From an uncultured Blautia sp. (GTDB taxonomy: Bacteria; Bacillota; Clostridia; Lachnospirales; Lachnospiraceae), in NCBI GenBank assembly GCA_900547615.1, contig URHH01000149.1, positions 1 through 5,967 on the forward strand: DNA of 5,967 nt, written 5' to 3'. Below are positions 1-5,967 of the stretch, piece by piece. The position numbers and the translations under genes were made by a program. The notes below the pieces were generated by a model. That model did not search any database and had not been told where the DNA came from. It saw nothing but the letters and a program-made list of their open reading frames with translations. How positions within the stretch are numbered: position 1 is the stretch's first letter; each line of letters starts with the position of its first letter.

Positions 1-1022
1 TTAGTACAGTTTTGCCATTTCTTCAATATTATCAGAATTAAATTCCATTGGCTCGCCGAGAACGATTTCTGTACCGCCGTCGTCAGCCTCTGTGATTGTG
101 TAATCGCCAAGATCGCCTGCTGTAAATGTCTCGTCTACTGCACCTGTAATATCTTCGCTGATAAGCGCGCTTGTTGCATATGCGCTGAGTTTTCCAAGCC
201 CCTGCATATCCCACAGATAGAAGTACGGGCAGGAGTGTTCATCGTCTGCACCTGTGTACTCGATCATCTCAGACGGAAGTCCAAGACCTGTTAATTTACA
301 GGAAGAACCATTGTCCTGAAGATATTTTGCAGCTGCTGCAATACCTACTGTTGTAGGAGCGCAGATTACTTTCAGGTCCGGATATTTCTCAAGAAGAGCA
401 GCTGTCTGGTCTGTAGATTTCTGAGGCTCGTCATCTCCGTAAGCTACTTCTACAAGTTCCAGTTTGCTGTATTTGTCATCTTCTTCCATAATCTTCTTCA
501 TGGCGTCGATCCATGCGTTCTGGTTTGCAGCCTGGGAGGTAGCGGAAAGAATTGCCCACTGTCCTTCTCCTCCTGTAATATCAAGAACTGCGTCCATAAG
601 AGCCTGTGCAACTGCTACAGTACCTGCCTGATTGATAAATACCTGACGGCTGTCTTTATTCGGTGCGGAGTCAAAAGAAGCTACCTTGATTCCTGCATCC
701 ATTGCTTCTTCCAGTTTTGCCTGAAGAGCGTTCACGTCGTTTGCTGCAATACAGATTGCATCAAAATCCTGAGAAATCAGGTTATCAAGAACTTTAATCT
801 GAGCGTCTGCTGTTGCTGTTTCCGGATACACAACTTCCACTGTGCCGCCTTCTGCCTCAACTGTTTCCTGGAAAGACTTTGCCGCTACCTCAAAGAAAGC
901 GTTTCCTGCTGATTTTCCAACAAGTGCGATTTTCTGGTCGTCTGCCACGCCTGCCATAACAGGAGATGCTGCTCCGAGAATCATAGTTCCGCAAAGAAGT
1001 GCGCTGATAATTTTTTGTTCAT
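1..1022 (-). CDS. Sugar ABC transporter substrate-binding protein, RhaS/LsrB-like (apparent frameshift in signal peptide)
   Basis: This is an extracytoplasmic periplasmic-binding-protein-fold receptor (Peripla_BP_4 type) that delivers a sugar-like ligand to the importer encoded upstream. The reading frame is open from ATG 984 to the TAA at 3-1, but that start would leave a signal peptide with no positive charges. A better start is ATG 1022-1020, 7 nt after GGGAGG (1035-1030). It is out of frame by one base because the A-run at 1016-1011 has six A instead of seven. With one A restored the protein is 340 aa, starting MNKKIISALLCG, with a Sec signal peptide and a likely cut after VMA (residue 24). 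Stretches typical of RhaS are NQNAWIDAMKKIM, APTTVGIAAAA, LTGLGLPSEM and a C-terminal EPMEFNSDNI. Predicted ligand-site residues are K37, D118, N167, Q168, P223 and T225, which fit RhaS better than the AI-2 receptor LsrB. The ligand is inferred, with rhamnose or a related deoxysugar most likely. No lipobox is visible. Confidence 0.88.
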
Positions 1023-1029
1023 GTCTTTT

Positions 1030-1035
1030 CCTCCC
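1030..1035 (-). promoter_or_regulatory. Ribosome binding site GGGAGG deciding the binding-protein start
   Basis: GGGAGG lies 7 nt upstream of ATG 1022-1020. No comparable site precedes the in-frame ATG at 984. This site, with the MNKK start it serves, is the main reason for placing the real start at 1022 and calling a 1-nt frameshift in the A-run just after it. Confidence 0.8.
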
Positions 1036-1060
1036 TTAGATTTGGAATTTTTTATTTGCA

Positions 1061-1081
1061 ACTGCCGCGTCTCCCGGCAGT
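1061..1081 (-). other. Intercistronic stem-loop (ACTGCCG / CGGCAGT, 7-nt loop)
   Basis: A perfect inverted repeat has 7-bp arms, 1061-1067 and 1075-1081, around a 7-nt loop. In the operon mRNA it lies 25 nt after the permease stop codon and about 26 nt before the GGGAGG site. It is followed by TGCAAATAAAAAA rather than a U-run, so it is not a standard intrinsic terminator. A 3'-end-protecting or processing hairpin that stabilises the downstream or upstream mRNA part is the more likely role (inference). Confidence 0.55.
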
Positions 1082-1106
1082 CAACAACCCTTTTTATTTA
1101 CTTTTG

Positions 1107-2117
1107 TCAATCTACTTTTTTGCTTTTTACTGCTGTTTTAATTTGTCCGATTATATTCGGAAGCGCAACTGCACCGATAAGAAGCAGTCCGAGGATCAGA
1201 AGGATCACCTGTGCGTGAACGTTCTGCTGTCCAAGTCCCACACGAAGACATACGATAATGAATGCGGAAATAATGCCTCCTGCAAGATTTCCTTTTCCTC
1301 CTGTGGAGGAGATTCCTCCGAATACAGCCATTGCAATAGCGTCCATCTCAAATCCGTTTCCTGTTGTTGTGTTCGCACCGTAAGAGGTTGCCACAATAAA
1401 CAGAGCACAAAGGCCGGAAAAAGCTCCCATCACGGTATAAATAATAAAGCGGATTTTCTGTACATGGATTCCGGAATAATATGCTGTCAAACGGTTTGTT
1501 CCGATCGCATATACTTTTCGTCCGAATGTGCTTTTTCCGAGTATCACTGCTGCGATGATCGCAAGAATCAGTACAAGGAATAAAATATAGGGAATATCGC
1601 CAAGCTTGCCTGCCATTGCCCGGAAACCGTCTGTATTTGATGCGGAAATACTTCCGCCGCTTCCAAGTGCGATCTCGGCAATTCCCCTGAAAATAATCTG
1701 TGTCGCAAGGGTGACGATCATCGGAGGCAGTTCCTGAAATTTTGTAAGGATAAAGCCGTTCACAGCCCCGCAGAGCGTTCCCACAACAAGCGCTGTCACA
1801 ATAACTGCCGGGAACGGCGCTCCTGTATTGCACACCATACAGCTTGTCGTTGCAGAGAGACATACAATGGCTCCTACGGAAATGTCAATTTCTCCGAGAA
1901 CAAGAATATATGCCATAGGAAGCATGAGAAATACTTCTGCCAGATAAACCGGCATCTGTCTGAGGAGACTTTTTACATTATAAAATTCTGAGAAGCTGGC
2001 GCAGAAAATATTGACCAGGATAAACAGGATCACAAGAATCCCTTCCCAACTGAAAATCATCTGTTTTATCGGATTCTGCGGCACATTATTAATACTTCTT
2101 CCTGATTTTCCAGCCAT
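1107..2117 (-). CDS. CUT2-family sugar ABC transporter permease (RhaQ/LsrD-like), second of two
   Basis: Integral membrane subunit of the importer (BPD_transp_2 family), 336 aa, normal length for the family. After a short polar N-terminus, hydrophobic segments lie at roughly 25-42, 57-75, 80-96, 103-125, 133-150, 175-194, 223-245, 280-295 and 303-323, so about 8-10 helices. Family landmarks are GEIDISVGA (75-83), the cytoplasmic coupling-loop block FGRKVYAIGTN (198-208) followed by YYSGI (213-217), and GGISSTGGKGN (267-277). The usual alanine-rich step after GxN is replaced here by RLTAYYSGI, which is mildly divergent. ATG 2117 follows GGGAG (2130-2126) by 8 nt, and that site sits in the last codons of the upstream permease, leaving a 2-nt gap. 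This predicts translational coupling and a heterodimer with that permease. The substrate is not readable from this gene alone. Confidence 0.93.
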   Translation of the reverse strand: MAGKSGRSINNVPQNPIKQMIFSWEGILVILFILVNIFCASFSEFYNVKSLLRQMPVYLAEVFLMLPMAYILVLGEIDISVGAIVCLSATTSCMVCNTGAPFPAVIVTALVVGTLCGAVNGFILTKFQELPPMIVTLATQIIFRGIAEIALGSGGSISASNTDGFRAMAGKLGDIPYILFLVLILAIIAAVILGKSTFGRKVYAIGTNRLTAYYSGIHVQKIRFIIYTVMGAFSGLCALFIVATSYGANTTTGNGFEMDAIAMAVFGGISSTGGKGNLAGGIISAFIIVCLRVGLGQQNVHAQVILLILGLLLIGAVALPNIIGQIKTAVKSKKVD

Positions 2118-2119
2118 GT

Positions 2120-3112
2120 TTACATCTCCCTTCTCTTTAATGCGTTTTTATCTGCAATACGCTGTAATACTACGTTTACAACGACTACTACAAGAATCAG
2201 GACTCCCTTGATGGTATTCTGCCACAAAGCGTCAAATCCCACAAGAGGAAGAGCCTTTGCGATAGTTGCAAGAATGAGAGAACCCAAAAGCGCTCCGATC
2301 ACGCTTCCTCTTCCTCCGCTCATGCTGACGCCACCGATCACGCAGGCTGCAATTACGTCCATCTCGCCGCCCTGCTGCATATCCGGCATAGCGGAAGCAT
2401 AGACAGATACCTGAAGCGCTCCGCCAAGACCTGCAAGAAAGCCCATGATCACATATACCATCATCTTGATATTTTTTACATTAATACCGGAAACCTCCGC
2501 TGCGGAAGCGTTGCTTCCCACTGCATAAATCTTTCTGCCGGTTCGCGTCCATTTCATAAAGAAATAGAAAAATACATAGCAGAGGATAATCACCCAGATC
2601 ACACAGTTGATTCCCAGAAATTTCGTTGTCGCAAAATCCTTAAAGCTTCCAAGAGCCGCCGCTCCTGCCCACTCTCCGCCGTTTGATACAAGATAGCCCA
2701 TTGCACGGAACACATACATAAATCCCATTGTCGCAATGATCGGCGGTACATTCGCTCTTGAGATTACAAGACCTACAAGAAGTCCGCAGGCAGTTCCGAT
2801 CGCAATAGAAATCAAAAATGCAAGAACAGGACTTGTAATCACTTCATATTTTAAAAGCATACCAACGGACATACCGGAAAGCGCCAGTGTGGACATAATG
2901 GAAATATCAATTCCTCCCACAAGCATAACGCAGAGCATACCAAGCGCCATAACCATCGTAACGGCATTATTTTTCAGCATGTCCATAATGGACTTCGGTG
3001 TGAGAAAGGACGGGCTGATGACCGTTACCACTGCAAAAAGCAGAATCAGGATTCCCACAAGAAGGATCTCACGGGAGCCTGTAATTTTCTTTAAAGCCGA
3101 TTTCTTATCCAT
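2120..3112 (-). CDS. CUT2-family sugar ABC transporter permease (RhaP/LsrC-like), first of two
   Basis: Integral membrane permease subunit (BPD_transp_2 family), 330 aa and complete. Hydrophobic segments lie at about 15-33, 48-65, 72-88, 94-118, 123-142, 168-187, 216-238, 252-262, 272-292 and 301-317. Family landmarks are GGIDIS (66-71) between early helices, the ATPase-facing block TGRKIYAVGSN (191-201) followed by AAEVSGI (204-210), and GGVSMSGGRGS (260-270). The N- and C-termini are positively charged (MDKKSALKK and KNALKRREM), consistent with both ends in the cytoplasm. Its ATG overlaps the ATPase stop by one base (TAATG, 3114-3110), and GGGGAG (3124-3119) lies 6 nt upstream, so it is almost certainly translationally coupled. 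It should pair with the next permease as a heterodimer. Rhamnose or a related sugar is the likely cargo by family resemblance and context. Confidence 0.93.
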   Translation of the reverse strand: MDKKSALKKITGSREILLVGILILLFAVVTVISPSFLTPKSIMDMLKNNAVTMVMALGMLCVMLVGGIDISIMSTLALSGMSVGMLLKYEVITSPVLAFLISIAIGTACGLLVGLVISRANVPPIIATMGFMYVFRAMGYLVSNGGEWAGAAALGSFKDFATTKFLGINCVIWVIILCYVFFYFFMKWTRTGRKIYAVGSNASAAEVSGINVKNIKMMVYVIMGFLAGLGGALQVSVYASAMPDMQQGGEMDVIAACVIGGVSMSGGRGSVIGALLGSLILATIAKALPLVGFDALWQNTIKGVLILVVVVVNVVLQRIADKNALKRREM

Positions 3113-4617
3113 TATTTACTCCCCTTTCCAGTTCCTTTTTCCATAGCCAGCTCAAGGATACGCTCCTGTGTTGCCTCATCTCTCTCCAGTTCTCCTGTTT
3201 TTCTGCCATTGCACATAATCATGATCCTGTCTGCCATTCCCAGGATTTCCGGCATTTCAGAAGAAATCAGAATGATGGCATAACCTTTCTGTGCCAGTTC
3301 TCCCATAATCGCATAGATTTCTGCTTTTGCGCCTACGTCAACTCCCTTTGTAGGTTCGTCCATAATAACGACCTTCATTTCCTGACTGAGGGCTTTTGCA
3401 ACGACAACCTTCTGCTGGTTTCCTCCTGATAAAGAGCTTGCCGGCTGAAAAATATCAACAGCCTTTGTATCTACCTCTTCAAGAAGACGTTTTGCCAGAT
3501 CTCTCTCTATCTTTTCATTATTTAAGCCGTATTTAGCGTATTTTCCCATTGTAGGAAGAGTTACGTTTCTTCCAAGTCCCCAGCTCATAATAAGACCTTC
3601 CTTCTGCCTGTCTTCCGGAAGAAGAATGATTCCTTTTTCCATTGCGTCAGAAGGCTTTCGTATATGTACTTCCTGACCTTCCAGGTATACGTGCCCTTCA
3701 TCGGGACGGGTAATGCCGCAGATAGCTTCCACAACCTCTGTTCTTCCTGCTCCTACAAGACCGGTCAGACCGAGGATTTCTCCTGCGCGGACAGAAAAAG
3801 AAATATTTTTAAAGTATCCGGTTCTGGAAAGTCCCTCCACACGGAGCATTTCCTCTCCCGGCGTTACCTCCGGTTTCGGGAACAGATCTGTGATCTCGCG
3901 TCCTACCATCGCCTTGATTAAATCTGCATTTGTGATGCCGTCCACATCGTAAGTCCCAATATACTGGGAATCACGGAATACCGTTACTCTTGAAGCAAGA
4001 CGGTACATATCTTCAAAGCGGTGAGAAATAAAAATAATAGAAACTCCATCTTCTCTTAATTTATCTACAAGTGTGTAAAGTTTTTCTGATTCTGACCTTG
4101 TAAGCGCCGCTGTAGGCTCATCAAGGATAATAATTCTCGCGTGTGTGGACATTGCCTTTGCAATCTCTACCATCTGCTGCTGCGCCACGCTCAAGGTTCC
4201 CATTTCTGCAGACGCGTCAAAATCTGCGTCCAGCTCTTTTAAAAGCTTATTTGCTTCCGCATTCATATTTTTCCACTGGATCATTCTGTTTTTCACGATC
4301 TCATGACCCATGAAAATATTTTCTGCAACTGTTAAATCCGGATAAGAGGTAGGGTGCTGGTACACTGCCGCAATTCCTGCTGCCTGTGCATCTTTCGGTC
4401 CTTTAAAGTCCACCTTCTGTCCATTCAGGAACATTTCTCCCTCTTCTGCTTTGTGTACGCCTGTAATTACCTTGATAAAGGTAGATTTTCCTGCGCCGTT
4501 CTCTCCCATCAGAGCGTGAACCTCTCCGGGCTTTAACTGAAACTGTACGTGATCCAGCGCCTTCACACCGGGGAAAATTTTCGTAATTCCTTTTAATTCC
4601 AGAACATATTCAGACAC
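3112..4617 (-). CDS. Sugar ABC transporter ATP-binding protein with two fused nucleotide-binding domains (RbsA/RhaT type)
   Basis: Cytoplasmic motor of the importer, 501 aa, the usual length for RbsA/MglA/RhaT/LsrA proteins, in which one chain carries both ABC domains. Domain 1 has Walker A GENGAGKST (38-46), Q-loop Q87, family-specific signature LSVAQQQ (142-148), Walker B IIILDE (162-167) and H-loop H199. Domain 2 has a changed Walker A, GLVGAGRTE (286-294, Arg in place of Lys), signature LSGGNQQ (396-402), Walker B VVIMDE (416-421), and ISSE where the H-loop histidine would be. The degenerate second site is normal for this family, so hydrolysis probably occurs mainly at one composite site. 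The start is GTG at 4617. In-frame reading upstream reaches TGA (4638-4636) with no ATG, and AGGAG (4632-4628) lies 10 nt before the GTG. It is the first gene of the operon, and its stop overlaps the start of the first permease. Confidence 0.95.
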   Translation of the reverse strand: MSEYVLELKGITKIFPGVKALDHVQFQLKPGEVHALMGENGAGKSTFIKVITGVHKAEEGEMFLNGQKVDFKGPKDAQAAGIAAVYQHPTSYPDLTVAENIFMGHEIVKNRMIQWKNMNAEANKLLKELDADFDASAEMGTLSVAQQQMVEIAKAMSTHARIIILDEPTAALTRSESEKLYTLVDKLREDGVSIIFISHRFEDMYRLASRVTVFRDSQYIGTYDVDGITNADLIKAMVGREITDLFPKPEVTPGEEMLRVEGLSRTGYFKNISFSVRAGEILGLTGLVGAGRTEVVEAICGITRPDEGHVYLEGQEVHIRKPSDAMEKGIILLPEDRQKEGLIMSWGLGRNVTLPTMGKYAKYGLNNEKIERDLAKRLLEEVDTKAVDIFQPASSLSGGNQQKVVVAKALSQEMKVVIMDEPTKGVDVGAKAEIYAIMGELAQKGYAIILISSEMPEILGMADRIMIMCNGRKTGELERDEATQERILELAMEKGTGKGSK

Positions 4618-4627
4618 GGCATTCTCT

Positions 4628-4632
4628 CTCCT
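4628..4632 (-). promoter_or_regulatory. AGGAG site upstream of the GTG start of the ATPase
   Basis: AGGAG lies 10 nt before GTG 4617 and only 5 nt before an out-of-frame ATG (4622-4620) that opens a nine-codon frame ending in TAA. The GTG is chosen because it is the only upstream start in frame and gives the normal family N-terminus (SEYVLELKGITK). Confidence 0.6.
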
Positions 4633-4665
4633 CTCTCATTACTGATTGCTTCTTTAACTGTTTTC

Positions 4666-4674
4666 ATTTTAGCA
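4666..4674 (-). promoter_or_regulatory. Extended -10 promoter element for the ABC operon
   Basis: Minus-strand TGCTAAAAT (4674-4666) matches TGN-TATAAT with one hexamer mismatch. At 17-nt spacing the -35 position (4694-4689) reads TTTTAA, a poor match, so the promoter may need an activator. Transcription would start near 4659, giving a leader of about 40 nt. Confidence 0.5.
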
Positions 4675-4740
4675 TCTGGAAAAATTTTTTAAAACCGGAA
4701 AATATTTCGAATCAGGGTAATATATTTTTCTGTTTTTTTG

Positions 4741-4749
4741 TGATAAAAT
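4741..4749 (+). promoter_or_regulatory. Extended -10 promoter element for the response regulator gene
   Basis: Plus-strand TGATAAAAT (4741-4749) is an extended -10. The -35 position at 17-nt spacing (4721-4726) reads TATATT and is weak. Transcription would start near 4756, leaving a leader of about 32 nt with AAAAAGGAG at 4767-4775. Confidence 0.5.
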
Positions 4750-4787
4750 AACCTCAGATTTATTTCAAAAAGGAGCGTTATCTTTCC

Positions 4788-5967
4788 ATGAAACTTCTGA
4801 TCGTAGACGATGAAGAGCTGACAAGAACAGGCGTGATCTCTTCCATAAACTGGGAAGAGCTTGGAATCACAGAAATCTTTCAGGCAGACGATGGCATAAA
4901 TGGTCTTCAAATGGCGCAGACCTACCGACCGGAAATCATTCTCTGCGATGTGCGTATGCCAAGAATGGACGGCATCACCATGCTTGAGCGCCTGGAATCC
5001 ATTCTTCCGGATTCCATTCCTGTTTTTATGAGCGGCTATTCTGACAAGGAATATTTAAAGGCAGCTATTAAGCTGCGCGCAGTAAACTATATTGAAAAAC
5101 CATTAAATCCCGGGGAAATATCAGAAACTATAAAAGAAGCGGTCCGCCTCCACAACCAGAAGCTTCACTCCCACCGGGCAGAAACCCTTCATTCTATGGA
5201 AACAGCTTCCAAACTCGCCCTTTCCCTTACTGTGCCCTTTTCTTCCCAAAAAGAGGAAATTGCCAGGCTTACCGAAGAGCTTTCCCTGAAATTATCTCCC
5301 TCTTCCTGTTTTACTTCTCTGATTCTCCATATGTCTCCCTCTATGGAGTTCTCTGCGGAAGAACCAGGAAAATACTTTCAGGAATTTAAGGAATTTCTGT
5401 CCTCCTTCCATATGGAGTGCCTTTTTGTTGCAAAACACAGCCGGTATCTGATTTCCTTTATTGTAAGTCCCTCTGCGCTCTCTCCCGCTTTCCTGAAAAA
5501 AGCCGGAGATTTTCTGAAATCCCGCTTTGAGCGCCACGGAAATTTTTTCCTGGCTGCGGGTGACTCTCTTTGCGGGATCATCAGGGCATATCAGTCTTAC
5601 GCCTCTGCTGTCATACTTTTGCAGAGCAGCTACTTTTTCCCTGTCAGTACGCTCCTGACTGCACAATCTGCAAGACAGACACCCTCTCATATGGGACAGG
5701 AAATCGCGGCACTTCCAGGCAATGAAGACTTCAAAAAGGCACTTTCTCTGAAAAATAAAAAACAGGCGGAAGAATTTTTAGATCACCTTTTCCATGCCTT
5801 TTTCCAGAATCCGTCTTTTCTTCCCAATCAGGTAAAAGACCTTTATTATAAGCTCTTTGATGCTGTGGAGGTAGCAGAACGGCAGAATCAGCTTCTTGAT
5901 GCTTTCCCTGGCGGCAGCATTATGGCGGGGGGGGGGAGGGGGTTTTTTTTTTATAAAGGAGAAGCTG
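4788..5967 (+). CDS. Response regulator, YesN/AraC type, 3' end beyond the window (partial)
   Basis: The frame is open from ATG 4788 to the end of the window (393 codons plus one base), with no stop. Residues 1-120 form a receiver domain: acidic pair D7/D8, phospho-acceptor D54 in LCDVRMPRMDG, switch Ser S82 (MSGYSD) and Lys K104 in IEKPL. The receiver is followed by a long linker. Its block at about 252-280 (FFLAAGDSLCGIIRAYQSYA) resembles the GxxxxxxxxhxxSYxxA pattern I associate with YesN and CdaR-like linkers. Residues 313-373 look helical. Proteins of this layout normally run to about 500-550 aa and end in an AraC helix-turn-helix, which should lie just outside the window. It diverges from the ABC operon and is its likely regulator, usually paired with a membrane histidine kinase. 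AAAAAGGAG (4767-4775) lies 12 nt from the ATG, rather far. Codons 380-389 come from a suspicious G/T run and should not be trusted. Confidence 0.9.
   Translation, partial: MKLLIVDDEELTRTGVISSINWEELGITEIFQADDGINGLQMAQTYRPEIILCDVRMPRMDGITMLERLESILPDSIPVFMSGYSDKEYLKAAIKLRAVNYIEKPLNPGEISETIKEAVRLHNQKLHSHRAETLHSMETASKLALSLTVPFSSQKEEIARLTEELSLKLSPSSCFTSLILHMSPSMEFSAEEPGKYFQEFKEFLSSFHMECLFVAKHSRYLISFIVSPSALSPAFLKKAGDFLKSRFERHGNFFLAAGDSLCGIIRAYQSYASAVILLQSSYFFPVSTLLTAQSARQTPSHMGQEIAALPGNEDFKKALSLKNKKQAEEFLDHLFHAFFQNPSFLPNQVKDLYYKLFDAVEVAERQNQLLDAFPGGSIMAGGGRGFFFYKGEA
5926..5952 (+). other. Low-complexity G10-A-G5-T10 run near the window end, probable sequence artefact
   Basis: After C5926 come ten G (5927-5936), one A, five G (5938-5942) and ten T (5943-5952). 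In the regulator frame this reads AGGGRGFFFY, unlike the amphipathic helical linker before it. The flanking TATAAAGGAGAAGCTG looks normal again. Base-calling or consensus error at a contig end is the likely cause. Confidence 0.7.

Larger units (their letters stand above)
1023..1106 (-). other. 84-nt intercistronic gap before the binding-protein gene
   Basis: This is the only sizeable gap inside the operon; the other junctions are -1 and 2 nt. It contains a 7-bp stem-loop (1061-1081), then an A/T-rich unstructured stretch, then the GGGAGG site for the binding-protein gene. The layout fits differential expression of the binding protein, which transporters usually need in excess. That function is inferred. 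Confidence 0.6.
4618..4787. promoter_or_regulatory. Divergent regulatory region between the ABC operon and the response regulator
   Basis: This is 170 bp of non-coding, AT-rich DNA between two divergent starts. It holds an extended -10 on each strand, a Shine-Dalgarno site for each gene, and a central A/T tract (4681-4707). Weak symmetric elements are TTCGAA (4706-4711) and GAAA-N3-TTTC (4698-4708). It is the natural place for the response regulator to bind, but I cannot define an operator from one sequence. Confidence 0.6.

Noticed and set aside
1061..1081. The intercistronic hairpin as an intrinsic terminator.
   Set aside because: In the operon direction the 3' flank is TGCAAATAAAAAA, not a U-run. 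On the other strand a T-run lies 10 nt downstream but no plus-strand gene is there to terminate.
1052..1084. A possible internal promoter before the binding-protein gene, with TTGACT (1084-1079) as -35.
   Set aside because: No acceptable -10 lies at 16-18 nt; the A/T-rich stretch that might serve is about 21 nt away, and the spacer is the stem-loop itself.
1056..1583. A 175-codon plus-strand open frame opposite the second permease gene.
   Set aside because: It is antisense to a well-supported membrane protein gene, cysteine-rich without family resemblance, and has no convincing ribosome binding site.
3112..4617. Loss of the Walker A lysine and H-loop histidine in the second ATPase domain as a sign of decay.
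   Set aside because: The GAGRTE and ISSE variants are normal for the second half of RbsA/MglA-type ATPases.
4653..4666. A cre-like (CcpA) sequence, TGAAAACAGTTAAA, on the minus strand over the putative operon start site.
   Set aside because: It departs from TGNAANCGNNNNCA at two fixed positions, including the central CG, and such partial matches are common in AT-rich DNA.
4635..4667. A leader peptide starting at ATG 4667 (MKTVKEAISNE) before the ATPase.
   Set aside because: The ATG lies inside the predicted -10 element, so it would be upstream of the transcript start, and no ribosome binding site precedes it.
4689..4910. A 73-codon minus-strand open frame across the divergent intergenic region.
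   Set aside because: It overlaps the receiver-domain coding sequence and both promoters, and shows no domain-like pattern.
5292..5690. A 132-codon minus-strand open frame opposite the response regulator gene.
   Set aside because: It is fully antisense to the regulator linker and its Arg/Lys/Gly-rich sequence looks like a frame shadow.

Overview
The window looks like part of a genome or metagenome contig from a low-to-mid GC Gram-positive anaerobe, probably a gut Clostridia such as a Lachnospiraceae member. The evidence is strong purine-rich Shine-Dalgarno sites (AGGAG, GGGAG), AT-rich extended -10 promoters, a YesN-type response regulator next to a sugar ABC operon, and the protein style. 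The assignment is by inference; no rRNA or other taxonomic marker is present.

Layout. Positions 1-4617 on the minus strand hold a complete four-gene ABC importer operon of the CUT2 (ribose/rhamnose/AI-2) class. Its transcription order is a fused double ATPase (3112-4617, GTG start), permease 1 (2120-3112, 1-nt overlap), permease 2 (1107-2117, 2-nt gap) and the substrate-binding protein (1-1022, after an 84-nt gap holding a stem-loop). Positions 4618-4787 are a divergent intergenic region with an extended -10 element facing each way. From 4788 to the window end on the plus strand is a response regulator of the YesN type (receiver domain plus long linker). Its expected AraC-type DNA-binding domain lies beyond the window.

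How the genes work together. The binding protein captures a sugar-like ligand outside the membrane, the two permeases form a heterodimeric channel, and the double ATPase drives import. The closest family resemblance I can recall is the RhaS/RhaT/RhaP/RhaQ rhamnose importer. The AI-2 importer (LsrB/A/C/D) is a relative, but two of the six AI-2 contact positions I remember are changed to the RhaS state. The divergent response regulator is the obvious candidate regulator of the operon.

Two sequence-quality points matter. The binding protein has an apparent 1-nt deletion in an A-run (1011-1016) that separates its start codon and signal-peptide N-terminus from the rest of the gene. The last ~40 bases hold an implausible G10-A-G5-T10 run inside the regulator gene, typical of a contig-end artefact. 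I see no mobile element, CRISPR array, tRNA or rRNA, and nothing that clearly amounts to a new kind of system.
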